Shown: in pieces, positions 1 through 7,019 of the stretch
Layout: the number at the start of each line of letters is the position of its first letter
Numbering within the stretch: position 1 is the first letter of the stretch
Assembly: GCA_027001895.1 (NCBI GenBank)
Contig: JALTLP010000203.1
Span: forward strand, 1-15,015
Direction of reading: 5' to 3'
DNA from: Chromatiales bacterium
GTDB lineage: Bacteria > Pseudomonadota > Gammaproteobacteria > UBA6429 > Thiohalophilaceae
Length of the DNA: 15,015 nt
Program-made: the position numbers and the translations under genes
Notes under the pieces: model-generated
What the model was told of the DNA's origin: nothing
The model's database searches: none
Seen by the model: the letters and a program-made list of their open reading frames with translations, nothing else

Positions 1-486
1 AAATTACATATGCAAACACTGTGTGGCATCGCACATTATGATTTTAATATGGCCGGGGCTTATAGTTATGAGCAGGCATTCGAAGTGATGCGAAAATTAC
101 GCCTTAGCAAAGCTGAAGCAGCCCAACAATATCGTCGAATGCTATTTAATATCATTGCACGTAACCAGGATGATCACACAAAAAATATATCTTTTCTTAT
201 GAGCAAAGATGGTATCTGGAAATTATCGCCTGCATATGATCTTACCTATTCTCATAATCCAGCCGGAAAATGGACAAGCCAACACCAAATGAGTGTCAAC
301 GGCAAACGTGATAATTTTACCAGGGAAGAATTAATTTATACTGGTAAATCAATTAGCATTTCAAAACCAGAAGCAATAATGGATGAAGTAATGATGGCTA
401 TAAATAAATGGCCATACTTTGCTGATAAAGCAGGTGTAAAAAAAGAACACAGCTTAGAAATTAAAAAACAACATCGCAAATTATAA
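1..486 (+). CDS. HipA-family serine/threonine kinase (toxin), C-terminal part
   Basis: The reading frame is open to the left window edge, so the gene starts outside the window; the Met codon at base 10 is internal. HipA proteins are kinases of type II toxin-antitoxin systems; E. coli HipA phosphorylates glutamyl-tRNA synthetase and triggers persistence. What is seen is the C-terminal kinase lobe: the catalytic-loop motif NQDDHTKN (bases 163-186), the metal-binding segment LSPAYDL about 20 residues later, and a QMSVNGK segment typical of the family. The N-terminal lobe and any hipB antitoxin gene would lie to the left and cannot be seen. The gene is A/T-rich compared with the core genes to its right and ends 13 bases before the convergent prfC stop. 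Family assignment is firm; activity and target are not known. Confidence 0.85.
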   Translation, partial: KLHMQTLCGIAHYDFNMAGAYSYEQAFEVMRKLRLSKAEAAQQYRRMLFNIIARNQDDHTKNISFLMSKDGIWKLSPAYDLTYSHNPAGKWTSQHQMSVNGKRDNFTREELIYTGKSISISKPEAIMDEVMMAINKWPYFADKAGVKKEHSLEIKKQHRKL

Positions 487-499
487 CTGAGTAAATCAC

Positions 500-2086
500 C
501 TAATGCTCTCTTGTTGCAAAGAAGCGGATATCCGGCCAGCGTTCAATCATTAAATCGAGGTTAACCCGGGTTGGCGCAAGATAAGTAAGACTTTGTGATG
601 CATCGAGTGCCAGGTTGTCTGCTGCTTTCTTTTTAAAGTCTTCGAGCATTTTAGCATCGTCACATTCAACCCAGCGTGCAACTGACACATTTACATTTTC
701 AAACGTGCAATCAACACTGTATTCAGTTTTTAAACGCGCAGCGACCACTTCAAATTGCAGCACACCAACTGCACCAACAATCACATCGTTATTATTCATC
801 GGCCGAAACACCTGGGTGGCCCCTTCTTCACTTAACTGGTCGAGTCCTTTTTGTAACTGTTTTAGTTTAAGCGGATCTTTTAAACGAACACGACGAAACA
901 GTTCAGGCGCAAAGTTTGGAATGCCGGTAAATTTAAGATCTTCACCCTGGGTAAAGGTATCTCCAATTTGAATAGAACCGTGATTATGTAAACCGATAAT
1001 GTCGCCGGGGTAGGCTTCTTCTACATGCGAGCGGTCACTGGCCATAAAAGTAATCGCGTTACCGACTTTGATATCTTTTTTAATACGCACATGGCGCATC
1101 TTCATGCCTTTTTCATACTTGCCGGAACAAATACGTAAAAATGCAATACGATCACGGTGTGATGGATCCATATTGGCCTGTATTTTAAAGACAAAGCCGG
1201 AAAATTTTTCTTCTTCCGGTTCTACCAGACGTTCATGTGTTGCGCGTGCTAATGGTGCAGGAGCTTCATCGGCAAAGTATTCCAGTAACTCGTCGATACC
1301 GAAATTATTAATTGCCGAACCAAAAAATACCGGGGTTTGTTTACCGGCAAGCAAAGCGTCCCGGTCGAAAGTATGGCTGGCACCCTGCACCAGTTCAATT
1401 TCATCGCGCAGTTCCTGTGCCATATCACCAATTACTTCGTCCAGCCTTGGGTTATCAATGCCTTCAATGACTTCACCAACATTGATTTTGCCACCGTGGG
1501 TGGCACTGAATAAATGCACCTTGTCCTTATATATATGGTATACGCCTTTAAAGCGTTTCCCCATACCAATCGGCCAGGTAATTGGCGCACATTCGATTTT
1601 TAATACGCTTTCTACTTCATCAAGTAAGTCAATCGGCTCGCGGCCTTCACGATCCAGTTTGTTTATAAAGGTAAGTATCGGTGTATCACGCAGACGACAC
1701 ACTTCCATTAACTTAATGGTGCGATCTTCTACACCCTTGGCCACGTCGATAACCATTAAGGCTGAATCCACCGCAGTTAATACCCGGTAAGTATCTTCGG
1801 AAAAGTCCTCGTGGCCGGGGGTATCGAGTAAATTAATTATCTTGTCACGATAGGGAAACTGCATGACCGCCGATGAAACCGAGATACCCCGGTCTTTTTC
1901 CATTTCCATCCAGTCGGATGTGGCGTGTTTATCCGCTTTACGACCTTTTACCGTCCCGGCAGACTGAATGGCACCTCCGAATAACAATAGTTTTTCAGTT
2001 AAGGTTGTTTTACCGGCATCCGGGTGGGAGATAATCGCAAACGTGCGTCTCTTATTGATTTCATTGATAAAATTACTGTCTGACAA
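500..2086 (-). CDS. prfC: Peptide chain release factor 3 (RF3)
   Basis: GTPase that recycles RF1 and RF2 from the ribosome after peptide release. The protein shows the translational GTPase motifs in order: P-loop HPDAGKTT near residues 21-28, switch region MEMEKDRGIS, DTPGHEDF, and NKLD, followed by the RF3-specific middle and C-terminal domains and the family's usual C-terminal end REH. I choose the TTG at 2086-2084 as start: it lies 8 bases after a GGAG ribosome-binding site and gives 528 residues beginning MSDSNFINEINKRRTF, matching the length (E. coli 529) and N-terminus of the family. An ATG 12 codons upstream (2122) is in frame but has no such site and would add residues that do not look like RF3. 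It stands alone, convergent with the hipA-like gene. Confidence 0.97.
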   Translation of the reverse strand: MSDSNFINEINKRRTFAIISHPDAGKTTLTEKLLLFGGAIQSAGTVKGRKADKHATSDWMEMEKDRGISVSSAVMQFPYRDKIINLLDTPGHEDFSEDTYRVLTAVDSALMVIDVAKGVEDRTIKLMEVCRLRDTPILTFINKLDREGREPIDLLDEVESVLKIECAPITWPIGMGKRFKGVYHIYKDKVHLFSATHGGKINVGEVIEGIDNPRLDEVIGDMAQELRDEIELVQGASHTFDRDALLAGKQTPVFFGSAINNFGIDELLEYFADEAPAPLARATHERLVEPEEEKFSGFVFKIQANMDPSHRDRIAFLRICSGKYEKGMKMRHVRIKKDIKVGNAITFMASDRSHVEEAYPGDIIGLHNHGSIQIGDTFTQGEDLKFTGIPNFAPELFRRVRLKDPLKLKQLQKGLDQLSEEGATQVFRPMNNNDVIVGAVGVLQFEVVAARLKTEYSVDCTFENVNVSVARWVECDDAKMLEDFKKKAADNLALDASQSLTYLAPTRVNLDLMIERWPDIRFFATREH

Positions 2087-2094
2087 ACTTTTTT

Positions 2095-2098
2095 CTCC
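2095..2098 (-). promoter_or_regulatory. Ribosome-binding site that sets the prfC start
   Basis: GGAG on the minus strand, followed by 8 bases and TTG. It lies inside the longer ORF that starts at 2122, so it argues for the downstream TTG start. Confidence 0.7.
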
Positions 2099-2334
2099 AA
2101 ATATGTATACAGATATGTACACAACAATAAATATAACGCTTAAGCCTTGATATCGACAGTAAGGACTACCCAGAACCTGAGACTAAGCCAGCAAAACCTA
2201 CGTCAAAGCACTTGAAAAATAGCTGGTTATTATATCCCAAGTTGCACAGCCTATAATAGGCTCGTAATGACCCTGTTCGATGGAATCCGGTAAATATGTA
2301 GTTCATCATCATTGTCAGGAGCGAAACAACGATG

Positions 2335-2820
2335 TCAGGGAGTGACATCATACATCACAAGATCAAGCGCCATAATTAACGCATCTTCACGACCCTGTTT
2401 TGCCGGGTAATAGTCTTTACGTGTACCCACCTCGTTAAAGCCATACTTTTGATATAAATGAACAGCCGTCACGTTTGATGGGCGCACTTCTAATAGTAGC
2501 ACTTCGGCTTTATGATCGATGGCCAGGTCAATTAAATGCTGCAATAACATTTTACCTATCCCCTGCCCCTGACAATCCTTACGAACACACAAGGTAAGAA
2601 TATGCGCTTCACCGGCTCCGGCCGATAAAACACAATAGGCCTGGATCTGGTAATCCTTTTTGTAAGTCCAGCAGGAATAACCGACCTGGATACAGTCGGC
2701 AAAAATTGATTTTGTCCACGGAAAGTCATACAAGCTGGTTTCAATACCCATTACTTCATCGATATCGCACATGCGCATCGGGCAAAAACCGTTTTCACTA
2801 TTGTCGATAACCGCGCTCAT
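2335..2820 (-). CDS. rimI: Ribosomal protein bS18 alanine N-acetyltransferase
   Basis: GNAT-fold enzyme that acetylates the N-terminal alanine of ribosomal protein S18 using acetyl-CoA. The 161-residue protein has the acetyl-CoA loop QGQGIG (84-89), the EVRPSN segment (111-116) with the conserved Glu, a Tyr at 123 in the position of the usual general acid, and the RimI end pattern DYYP...GREDALIMAL (137-152). E. coli RimI is 148 residues. It follows the glycosylase-like gene by 17 bases. The only nearby AAAGG starts in the stop codon of that gene, 14 bases before the ATG, which is a long spacing, so coupling to upstream translation is likely. No alternative start is visible. The neighbour upstream occupies the place that holD has next to rimI in E. 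coli. Confidence 0.93.
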   Translation of the reverse strand: MSAVIDNSENGFCPMRMCDIDEVMGIETSLYDFPWTKSIFADCIQVGYSCWTYKKDYQIQAYCVLSAGAGEAHILTLCVRKDCQGQGIGKMLLQHLIDLAIDHKAEVLLLEVRPSNVTAVHLYQKYGFNEVGTRKDYYPAKQGREDALIMALDLVMYDVTP

Positions 2821-2837
2821 AAAACAAAGTATAGCCT

Positions 2838-3614
2838 TTACAGAACCGATTCGGTACCGATTGTCTTTTTAGCAAACAATAAATCCTGCCAGGCTTTGGC
2901 TTTGTCTGCCGGTATACTGAGTAACGATGCCGGATGGTAGGTGACTATAACCGGTGCATCAATGTCTTCTATTGAATGGACTTTCTGACGTAACCGCGCC
3001 ATGGTGGAATGCGAGTCAAGCAACTGCTGGGCTGCGTTTTGTCCGACGACTAAAATAAGTTTAGGCTTAACCAGTTTAATTTGTTGCTTAAGATAATTTA
3101 AGCAATTATCTGATTCTTCTGCTTTAGCCTTTCGATTATTAGGCGTAATACATTTTAAAACATTACTCACATAAACCTGCTGACGACTTAGACCTATTGC
3201 ACGCAGCATGGCGGCAAGTAAATTACCTGCACTGGCACTAAAGGGCTCGCCGCTTTGATCATCATCAACAGAAGGTAAGTCACCAATAATAAACCAGTCT
3301 GCTGCCTCACTACCGTTGCCAAACACCGTATTCGTCCGGCTCTGGTGTAACGAACATAAAGTACAAGCTGCCACGGCCTGTTTTAAACCGTTCCAGTCTG
3401 CAGGTATATTGATTGCCTGCTTTTGTTCAGTAACATCGTTTATTGCGGATTCGGTAGCCGCCGCTGTAACTTTAGTCGAAACAACTTCAGACGGTAACCT
3501 TTCTGTTGGTATAGTTTTTTCTGGAATAACGTCTGCGACTGGGCTACGTGAAACCCACACATCAATACCCATGGCTTCAAGACAGGCACGTTGTGTGGGG
3601 TTCAGCGACTTCAT
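2838..3614 (-). CDS. Family-4-type uracil-DNA glycosylase-like protein with N-terminal extension
   Basis: The C-terminal ~180 residues belong to the uracil-DNA glycosylase superfamily, closest to the iron-sulfur family 4. All four cluster cysteines are present: C84 and C87 (CTLC), C155 and C171. The late motif HPASLL is at 227-232. The active-site motif is altered: GDLPS at 111-115 where family 4 usually has GEAPG, so excision activity should not be assumed. Residues 1-25 form a short helix-like segment with a conserved-looking GIDVW, and about 28-72 are a low-complexity linker. The start ATG is 7 bases after AAGG, which begins in the leuA stop codon (gap 9 bases). Related proteins are often named 'phage-type DNA polymerase' or UDG in databases. 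A role in DNA repair or at the replisome is inferred from family and neighbourhood only. Confidence 0.82.
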   Translation of the reverse strand: MKSLNPTQRACLEAMGIDVWVSRSPVADVIPEKTIPTERLPSEVVSTKVTAAATESAINDVTEQKQAINIPADWNGLKQAVAACTLCSLHQSRTNTVFGNGSEAADWFIIGDLPSVDDDQSGEPFSASAGNLLAAMLRAIGLSRQQVYVSNVLKCITPNNRKAKAEESDNCLNYLKQQIKLVKPKLILVVGQNAAQQLLDSHSTMARLRQKVHSIEDIDAPVIVTYHPASLLSIPADKAKAWQDLLFAKKTIGTESVL

Positions 3615-3623
3615 AAAGTAACC

Positions 3624-5171
3624 TTAAACATCGCCCTTCTGCGGATGGGCACGGTCATTCGGTTCGATAATTTTATTTAAGGCATTGATATAGGCCTTGG
3701 CCGAAGCGATAACAATATCGGTATCTGCACCCTGGCCGTTAACAATACGCCCACCGCGTTCTACACGAACGGTAACTTCGCCCTGTGCATCGGTGCCATT
3801 GGTGATATTGTTAACAGAATATAACAATAATTCTGTACCACTTTTAACAACAGACTCGATTGCACGAAACGCCGCATCAACCGGGCCGCCGCCTTTTGCA
3901 TTGGCTGGGACTTCTTTACCGTCAAACATCAGGGTGACTTCGGCATCGGGTTTTTCACCGGTTTCGGAACAAACCTTTAATGCTACCAGACGCAGACGTT
4001 CATTTTCCGCATCCAGATTAGCTTCGGTTACTAAAGCCTGTAAATCGTCATCATAGATTTCATGCTTCTTGTCGGCCAAATCTTTAAAACTTGAAAATGC
4101 CGTGTTTAATTCATCTTCTGATTTAAACTCTACCCCTAATTCTGACAGACGGGTTTTAAATGCATTGCGTCCGGAATGTTTACCCAACACCATTTTATTA
4201 GTGGTTAAGCCAACATCTTCGGCTCGCATGATTTCGTAAGTCTCACGATTTTTTAACACCCCATCCTGGTGGATGCCTGATTCATGCGCGAAGGCATTGG
4301 CGCCCACAATGGCTTTGTTTGGCTGCACGGCAAAACCGGTAATACCGGAAACCAGCCGGGAACAGTTCATAATTTGTGTGGTATCGATATGATTTACATT
4401 AGCGGTAAATAAGTCCTTGCGGGTGCGTACTGCCATCACCACTTCTTCCAGTGAAGCATTACCGGCACGTTCACCCAGACCATTAATGGTGCATTCCACC
4501 TGACGCGCACCATTCATTACTGCCGACAGGGAATTGGCAACCGCCAAACCTAAGTCATTATGACAATGCACCGAAAAAACAGCCTTGTCTGAATTGGATA
4601 CTTTTTCACGCAAATTATAGATTAACTGGCCAAACTGTTGAGGCAGGTTATAACCCACGGTATCTGGAATATTGACGGTAGATGCGCCGGCATCGATCAC
4701 TGCTTCTAACACGCGGCATAAAAAGTCCAGGTCGGAACGCCCGGCATCTTCGGGAGAAAATTCAACATCATCGGTAAATTGGCGCGCCAACTTTACAGCC
4801 TTAACCGCCTGCTCGACAACCTGGTCGGGGGTCATACGTAATTTTTGCTGCATATGTATGGGCGATGTGGCAATAAAAGTATGAATGCGCCCGGCATTGG
4901 CATTTTTTAATGCCTCGCCAGCACGTTTAATATCTTTGTCCAGTGCACGTGCCAGACCACAAATGCGGCTTTCTTTAACGGTATTGGCAACGGCCTGAAC
5001 GGACTCGAAATCACCTTGCGATGCAATTGGAAAGCCCGCCTCGATAACATCGACATGCATTTTTTCCAGTGCTTTGGCGATACGCACCTTTTCATCCAGG
5101 GTCATGGATGCGCCGGGGCTTTGTTCGCCATCGCGCAAGGTGGTATCAAATATAATAATTGAATCTGACAT
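3624..5171 (-). CDS. leuA: 2-isopropylmalate synthase
   Basis: First committed step of leucine synthesis: condenses acetyl-CoA with 2-ketoisovalerate. The 515-residue protein has the DRE-TIM barrel start FDTTLRDGEQSPG (8-20), the metal-binding HCH (202-204), GLGERAGNASLEE (231-243), HESGIHQDG (296-304), and the C-terminal LeuA dimer domain (about 390-500) that binds leucine for feedback inhibition. Length agrees with E. coli LeuA (523). The ATG is 9 bases after AGAGGA. It is first in a probable leuA - glycosylase - rimI transcript and is preceded by a leader region (5180-5465) that looks like leucine-responsive control. The C-terminal domain argues against citramalate or homocitrate synthase only in part, but the overall sequence reads as LeuA. 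Confidence 0.96.
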   Translation of the reverse strand: MSDSIIIFDTTLRDGEQSPGASMTLDEKVRIAKALEKMHVDVIEAGFPIASQGDFESVQAVANTVKESRICGLARALDKDIKRAGEALKNANAGRIHTFIATSPIHMQQKLRMTPDQVVEQAVKAVKLARQFTDDVEFSPEDAGRSDLDFLCRVLEAVIDAGASTVNIPDTVGYNLPQQFGQLIYNLREKVSNSDKAVFSVHCHNDLGLAVANSLSAVMNGARQVECTINGLGERAGNASLEEVVMAVRTRKDLFTANVNHIDTTQIMNCSRLVSGITGFAVQPNKAIVGANAFAHESGIHQDGVLKNRETYEIMRAEDVGLTTNKMVLGKHSGRNAFKTRLSELGVEFKSEDELNTAFSSFKDLADKKHEIYDDDLQALVTEANLDAENERLRLVALKVCSETGEKPDAEVTLMFDGKEVPANAKGGGPVDAAFRAIESVVKSGTELLLYSVNNITNGTDAQGEVTVRVERGGRIVNGQGADTDIVIASAKAYINALNKIIEPNDRAHPQKGDV

Positions 5172-5191
5172 AATAATTATTCCTCTTAAAC

Positions 5192-5206
5192 GCCATTATA
5201 CATGGC
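5192..5206 (-). promoter_or_regulatory. Small hairpin with TATAAT just upstream of leuA
   Basis: GCCAT and ATGGC arms flank a five-base loop, about 20 bases before the leuA start. On the minus strand it contains a perfect TATAAT (5200-5195), but the region 17 bases upstream (TTAAGG) is a poor -35 box. It could be a second leuA promoter or part of the leader RNA fold; the sequence does not decide. Confidence 0.3.
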
Positions 5207-5264
5207 TCAATGTCTTTCCTTAAATTTTAAATAAGGAAAATAATCGGGTTTGTGTGGTGTTTTT

Positions 5265-5282
5265 GCGCCAGCCATACGGCGC
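5265..5282 (-). promoter_or_regulatory. GC-rich hairpin in leuA leader
   Basis: Arms GCGCC and GGCGC pair around an eight-base loop, downstream of the leader ORF and ~95 bases before leuA. There is no T-run after it on the minus strand; instead a C-rich, G-poor stretch follows (5264-5245), which would suit Rho binding better than intrinsic termination. It may be a pause or antitermination hairpin. Confidence 0.45.
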
Positions 5283-5297
5283 TATCAGCTGAATATT

Positions 5298-5313
5298 TTG
5301 CCCTAAAGGGCAA
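5298..5313 (-). repeat. Hairpin at leader stop codon, copy 1 of shared TGCCC/GGGCA element
   Basis: TTGCCC and GGGCAA pair around a four-base loop; the leader ORF stop codon lies inside the hairpin, so a terminating ribosome would open it. Read on the plus strand, ATTTTGCCCTAAAGGGCA here matches the stretch ahead of ilvC at 8260-8276 except at two loop positions. Confidence 0.55.
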
Positions 5314-5431
5314 GGAGGTTAAGACTTAGGAGGAGTAATGCGATTGAAACAAACAAAAATACAGGCAGCGCCTTTTTGTACGCGGGAGCATACTGGCTTG
5401 CTGCTTTTGTGCTTGTTTTCAGATTTGTCAT
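5303..5431 (-). CDS. Leucine-rich leader peptide ORF upstream of leuA (42 aa)
   Basis: A 42-codon ORF starting with ATG at 5431 and ending with TAG at 5303, followed 131 bases later by leuA on the same strand. Its last third reads ALLLLSLNLLAL, so eight of the last eleven codons are Leu, and they use TTA, CTC, CTA and CTT rather than CTG. This is the hallmark of amino-acid operon leader peptides such as E. coli leuL, where ribosome stalling on Leu codons senses charged leucyl-tRNA. A consensus-like promoter sits directly ahead, with the predicted transcript start at or next to the ATG, so translation may be leaderless; no ribosome-binding site is visible. The alternative is a small single-pass membrane protein, since the same residues (about 24-42) are hydrophobic. 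Position and codon bias favour the leader, but no intrinsic terminator follows. Confidence 0.62.
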   Translation of the reverse strand: MTNLKTSTKAASQYAPAYKKALPVFLFVSIALLLLSLNLLAL

Positions 5432-5437
5432 AGCTTA

Positions 5438-5465
5438 ACTATAACACTGTTTGCAGATTTGCCAA
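5438..5465 (-). promoter_or_regulatory. Promoter for leu leader and leuA
   Basis: Minus strand -35 TTGGCA (5465-5460), 16-base spacer, -10 TATAGT (5443-5438). The expected start is about 5431, the A of the leader ATG. This is the best sigma-70-like promoter in the 5172-5582 gap. Confidence 0.6.
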
Positions 5466-5505
5466 GCCCAAATAATCAATTTTCTATCGTCAACGGGCTA
5501 TACCC

Positions 5506-5524
5506 CCATTGGAAAGCCCAATGG
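5506..5524. terminator. Hairpin between pssA and the leu promoter
   Basis: A perfect seven-base-pair stem, CCATTGG/CCAATGG, with a five-base loop. On the plus strand TTTT follows; on the minus strand GGGG follows. A competing stem GGGCT (5495-5499)/AGCCC (5515-5519) overlaps it. It may mark the 3' end of the psd-pssA transcript, but it is not a textbook terminator for that strand. Confidence 0.3.
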
Positions 5525-5582
5525 TTTTGTACCCGCCGCAAGCAGACGCAAAATTTAGATTAAATTGTTTACCTTTACCGGC

Positions 5583-6395
5583 TTACTCGGAATCGCTCTC
5601 TTTGTCTGTATCCGCAGTCGTCACAGCTTGATGCGATTTTTTACGTTGAGCGCGTCGAGCTCGCAACTGTAGCAAGGTGATTATCGGGCCAGATAAGGCA
5701 TAACCAAAAAATACGGTAAACAACACAATAGGAGGATCGTAAGTTATTAATACTATTACCAGCACCAGAATGAGCATGGTAATAAACGGCACCTTGCCGC
5801 GCAGGTCAATACCCTTAAAACTGTGGTAGCGGAAATTGCTCACCATTAACAGGCCTACTGAAGCGGTTAAAATCAGTGAAAAAATATTCATTACCCGGCC
5901 GGGTTCAATATAATCATGGCCCACCCATACCAGCCCGGCAATAATTGCAGCCGCAGCGGGACTTGCCAGGCCCTGAAAATAGTTTTTATCGGCCGTCCCC
6001 ACCTGAGTATTAAACCGCGCCAAACGAAGTGCAGCACTGGCAGTATATATAAAGGCAGCTAACCAGCCGAGTTTGCCAAGGTCACTTAATGCCCATTGAT
6101 ACATCACCAATGAAGGTGCAATACCAAACGAAGCCAGGTCAGCCAGGCTGTCATATTGTGCACCAAAATCACTTTGAGTATTGGTAAGCCGCGCCACCCG
6201 GCCATCCACACCGTCCAGAATCATCGCAACAAAAATTGCAATCGCAGCCGATTCAAAGCGCCCCTGCATTGCCGCGACAATGGCATAGTAGCCTGCAAAT
6301 AACGCAGCCGTAGTAAACAGGTTGGGTAACAGATAAATCCCCCTGCGTCTTTTGGCCTTTGCTTTTTTATCAACCACTGTTTTTTCTTTAGACAT
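5583..6395 (-). CDS. pssA: CDP-diacylglycerol-serine O-phosphatidyltransferase (membrane type)
   Basis: Makes phosphatidylserine from CDP-diacylglycerol and serine at the inner membrane. The complete CDP-alcohol phosphatidyltransferase signature is visible: D61, D64-G65, A68-R69, then G78, D82 and D86 at the family's fixed spacing. The 270-residue protein has a basic N-terminus, several hydrophobic membrane segments (starting about 24, 50, 110, 145, 170, 205 and 220) and an Arg/Lys-rich, then acidic C-terminal tail. This is the integral membrane type, not the E. coli phospholipase-D-like PssA. The gene follows psd with a 14-base gap, and its ribosome-binding site GAGGT starts inside the psd stop codon, so the two are probably translated as a coupled pair. 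Confidence 0.93.
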   Translation of the reverse strand: MSKEKTVVDKKAKAKRRRGIYLLPNLFTTAALFAGYYAIVAAMQGRFESAAIAIFVAMILDGVDGRVARLTNTQSDFGAQYDSLADLASFGIAPSLVMYQWALSDLGKLGWLAAFIYTASAALRLARFNTQVGTADKNYFQGLASPAAAAIIAGLVWVGHDYIEPGRVMNIFSLILTASVGLLMVSNFRYHSFKGIDLRGKVPFITMLILVLVIVLITYDPPIVLFTVFFGYALSGPIITLLQLRARRAQRKKSHQAVTTADTDKESDSE

Positions 6396-6409
6396 ACTTT
6401 AAGTGTACC

Positions 6410-7009
6410 TCAAGATCGACCCCAATGTGCAATAATATCCTTACCGGCTGTCACACGATCACCGGGTTTAATATCTATCACACTGTTTTCCGGCAGATAA
6501 ACCACAACCTTTGCACCAAAAGGCAGAAAGCCACACTTTTTACCCTGGCCTACCCGTTCACCAGCCGCGTAATAACACATCATTTGTTTTGTGCGTCCGG
6601 GATAAACTTCCATTACCGCATCATCATCTTCATCAGTACGGATCCACGCAGCAACAAGCCTGTTGGTATTACTTTTATCAGGATGGTTTAACCAGAAGTT
6701 AGCAATTTTACCTTCTGTTACGCTGCGTAATATATAAGTGTCGGTCAGCCCCATATCAAATTCGATGCGAATAGCATCTCTGTTCAGATAAGGATCGAGT
6801 GCATTGCTAACCGATATTACCGTGGAGTCTGTCGGGCTAAGTAAGGCAAGTGGGTCAGAAGTTAAGGTATAACGCGGTTCACGAAACAGGTAGAGCAAAA
6901 CAATGACGGCCAGCCATAACGGTAAGGCATAAAAGCCAATCAGGTACTGTGCTGCGGCAGCGACAATAGTAACTGGCATGATATAACGATAACCTTCGTG
7001 AGCAATCAT
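6410..7009 (-). CDS. Phosphatidylserine decarboxylase homologue lacking pyruvoyl serine (probable pseudoenzyme)
   Basis: Position before pssA and overall sequence place this in the short phosphatidylserine decarboxylase family: an IAHEG N-terminus, two hydrophobic segments (about 11-42), PTDS at 59-62 in the place of PADG, RSVTEG at 95-100, and CGFLPFGAKVVVYLP at 159-173. Active members self-cleave at a Gly-Ser pair in FGS(R/K)V to form the pyruvoyl cofactor. Here the Ser is Ala166 (codon at 6514-6512, GCA), and the conserved His of the NVHSQRSP region is Tyr92. Self-processing and decarboxylation are therefore not expected. The 199-residue frame is intact, so it is not decaying by stops. The ATG has no ribosome-binding site, only an A-rich leader; a stop codon two codons upstream rules out an earlier start. 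It could partner PssA or be a lipid-binding relic. Confidence 0.78.
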   Translation of the reverse strand: MIAHEGYRYIMPVTIVAAAAQYLIGFYALPLWLAVIVLLYLFREPRYTLTSDPLALLSPTDSTVISVSNALDPYLNRDAIRIEFDMGLTDTYILRSVTEGKIANFWLNHPDKSNTNRLVAAWIRTDEDDDAVMEVYPGRTKQMMCYYAAGERVGQGKKCGFLPFGAKVVVYLPENSVIDIKPGDRVTAGKDIIAHWGRS

Positions 7010-7019
7010 GTTTTTTTAT

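Noticed and set aside
1068..1790. Long 240-residue plus-strand ORF inside prfC
   Set aside because: Shadow of prfC: Ser/Ile-rich low-quality translation with no motif or ribosome-binding site.
2100..2122. ATG at 2122 as prfC start, within repeated ATATGTA strings
   Set aside because: TTG at 2086 has the correctly spaced GGAG and gives the family's length and N-terminus.
2248..2262. Small inverted repeat AGCCTA/TAGGCT between rimI and prfC, with TATAAT-like strings nearby
   Set aside because: No T-run and no matching -35 box on either strand at proper spacing; too weak to call terminator or promoter.
2166..2351. 61-residue minus-strand ORF between rimI and prfC
   Set aside because: No ribosome-binding site, overlaps the rimI end in another frame, and composition does not look coding.
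5221..5245. A/T-rich inverted repeat TTTCCTTA/TAAGGAAA upstream of leuA as attenuator terminator
   Set aside because: Eight-base stem but no G/C-rich base and no T-run after it on the minus strand.
5338..5433. Plus-strand 31-codon ORF with a perfect AGGAGG site and a Leu run (TGLLLLCL), looking like a leuL peptide
   Set aside because: It is antisense to the minus-strand leader. Its ribosome-binding site is just the complement of the leader's CTC CTC CTA codons, and no plus-strand gene follows; leuA is on the other strand.
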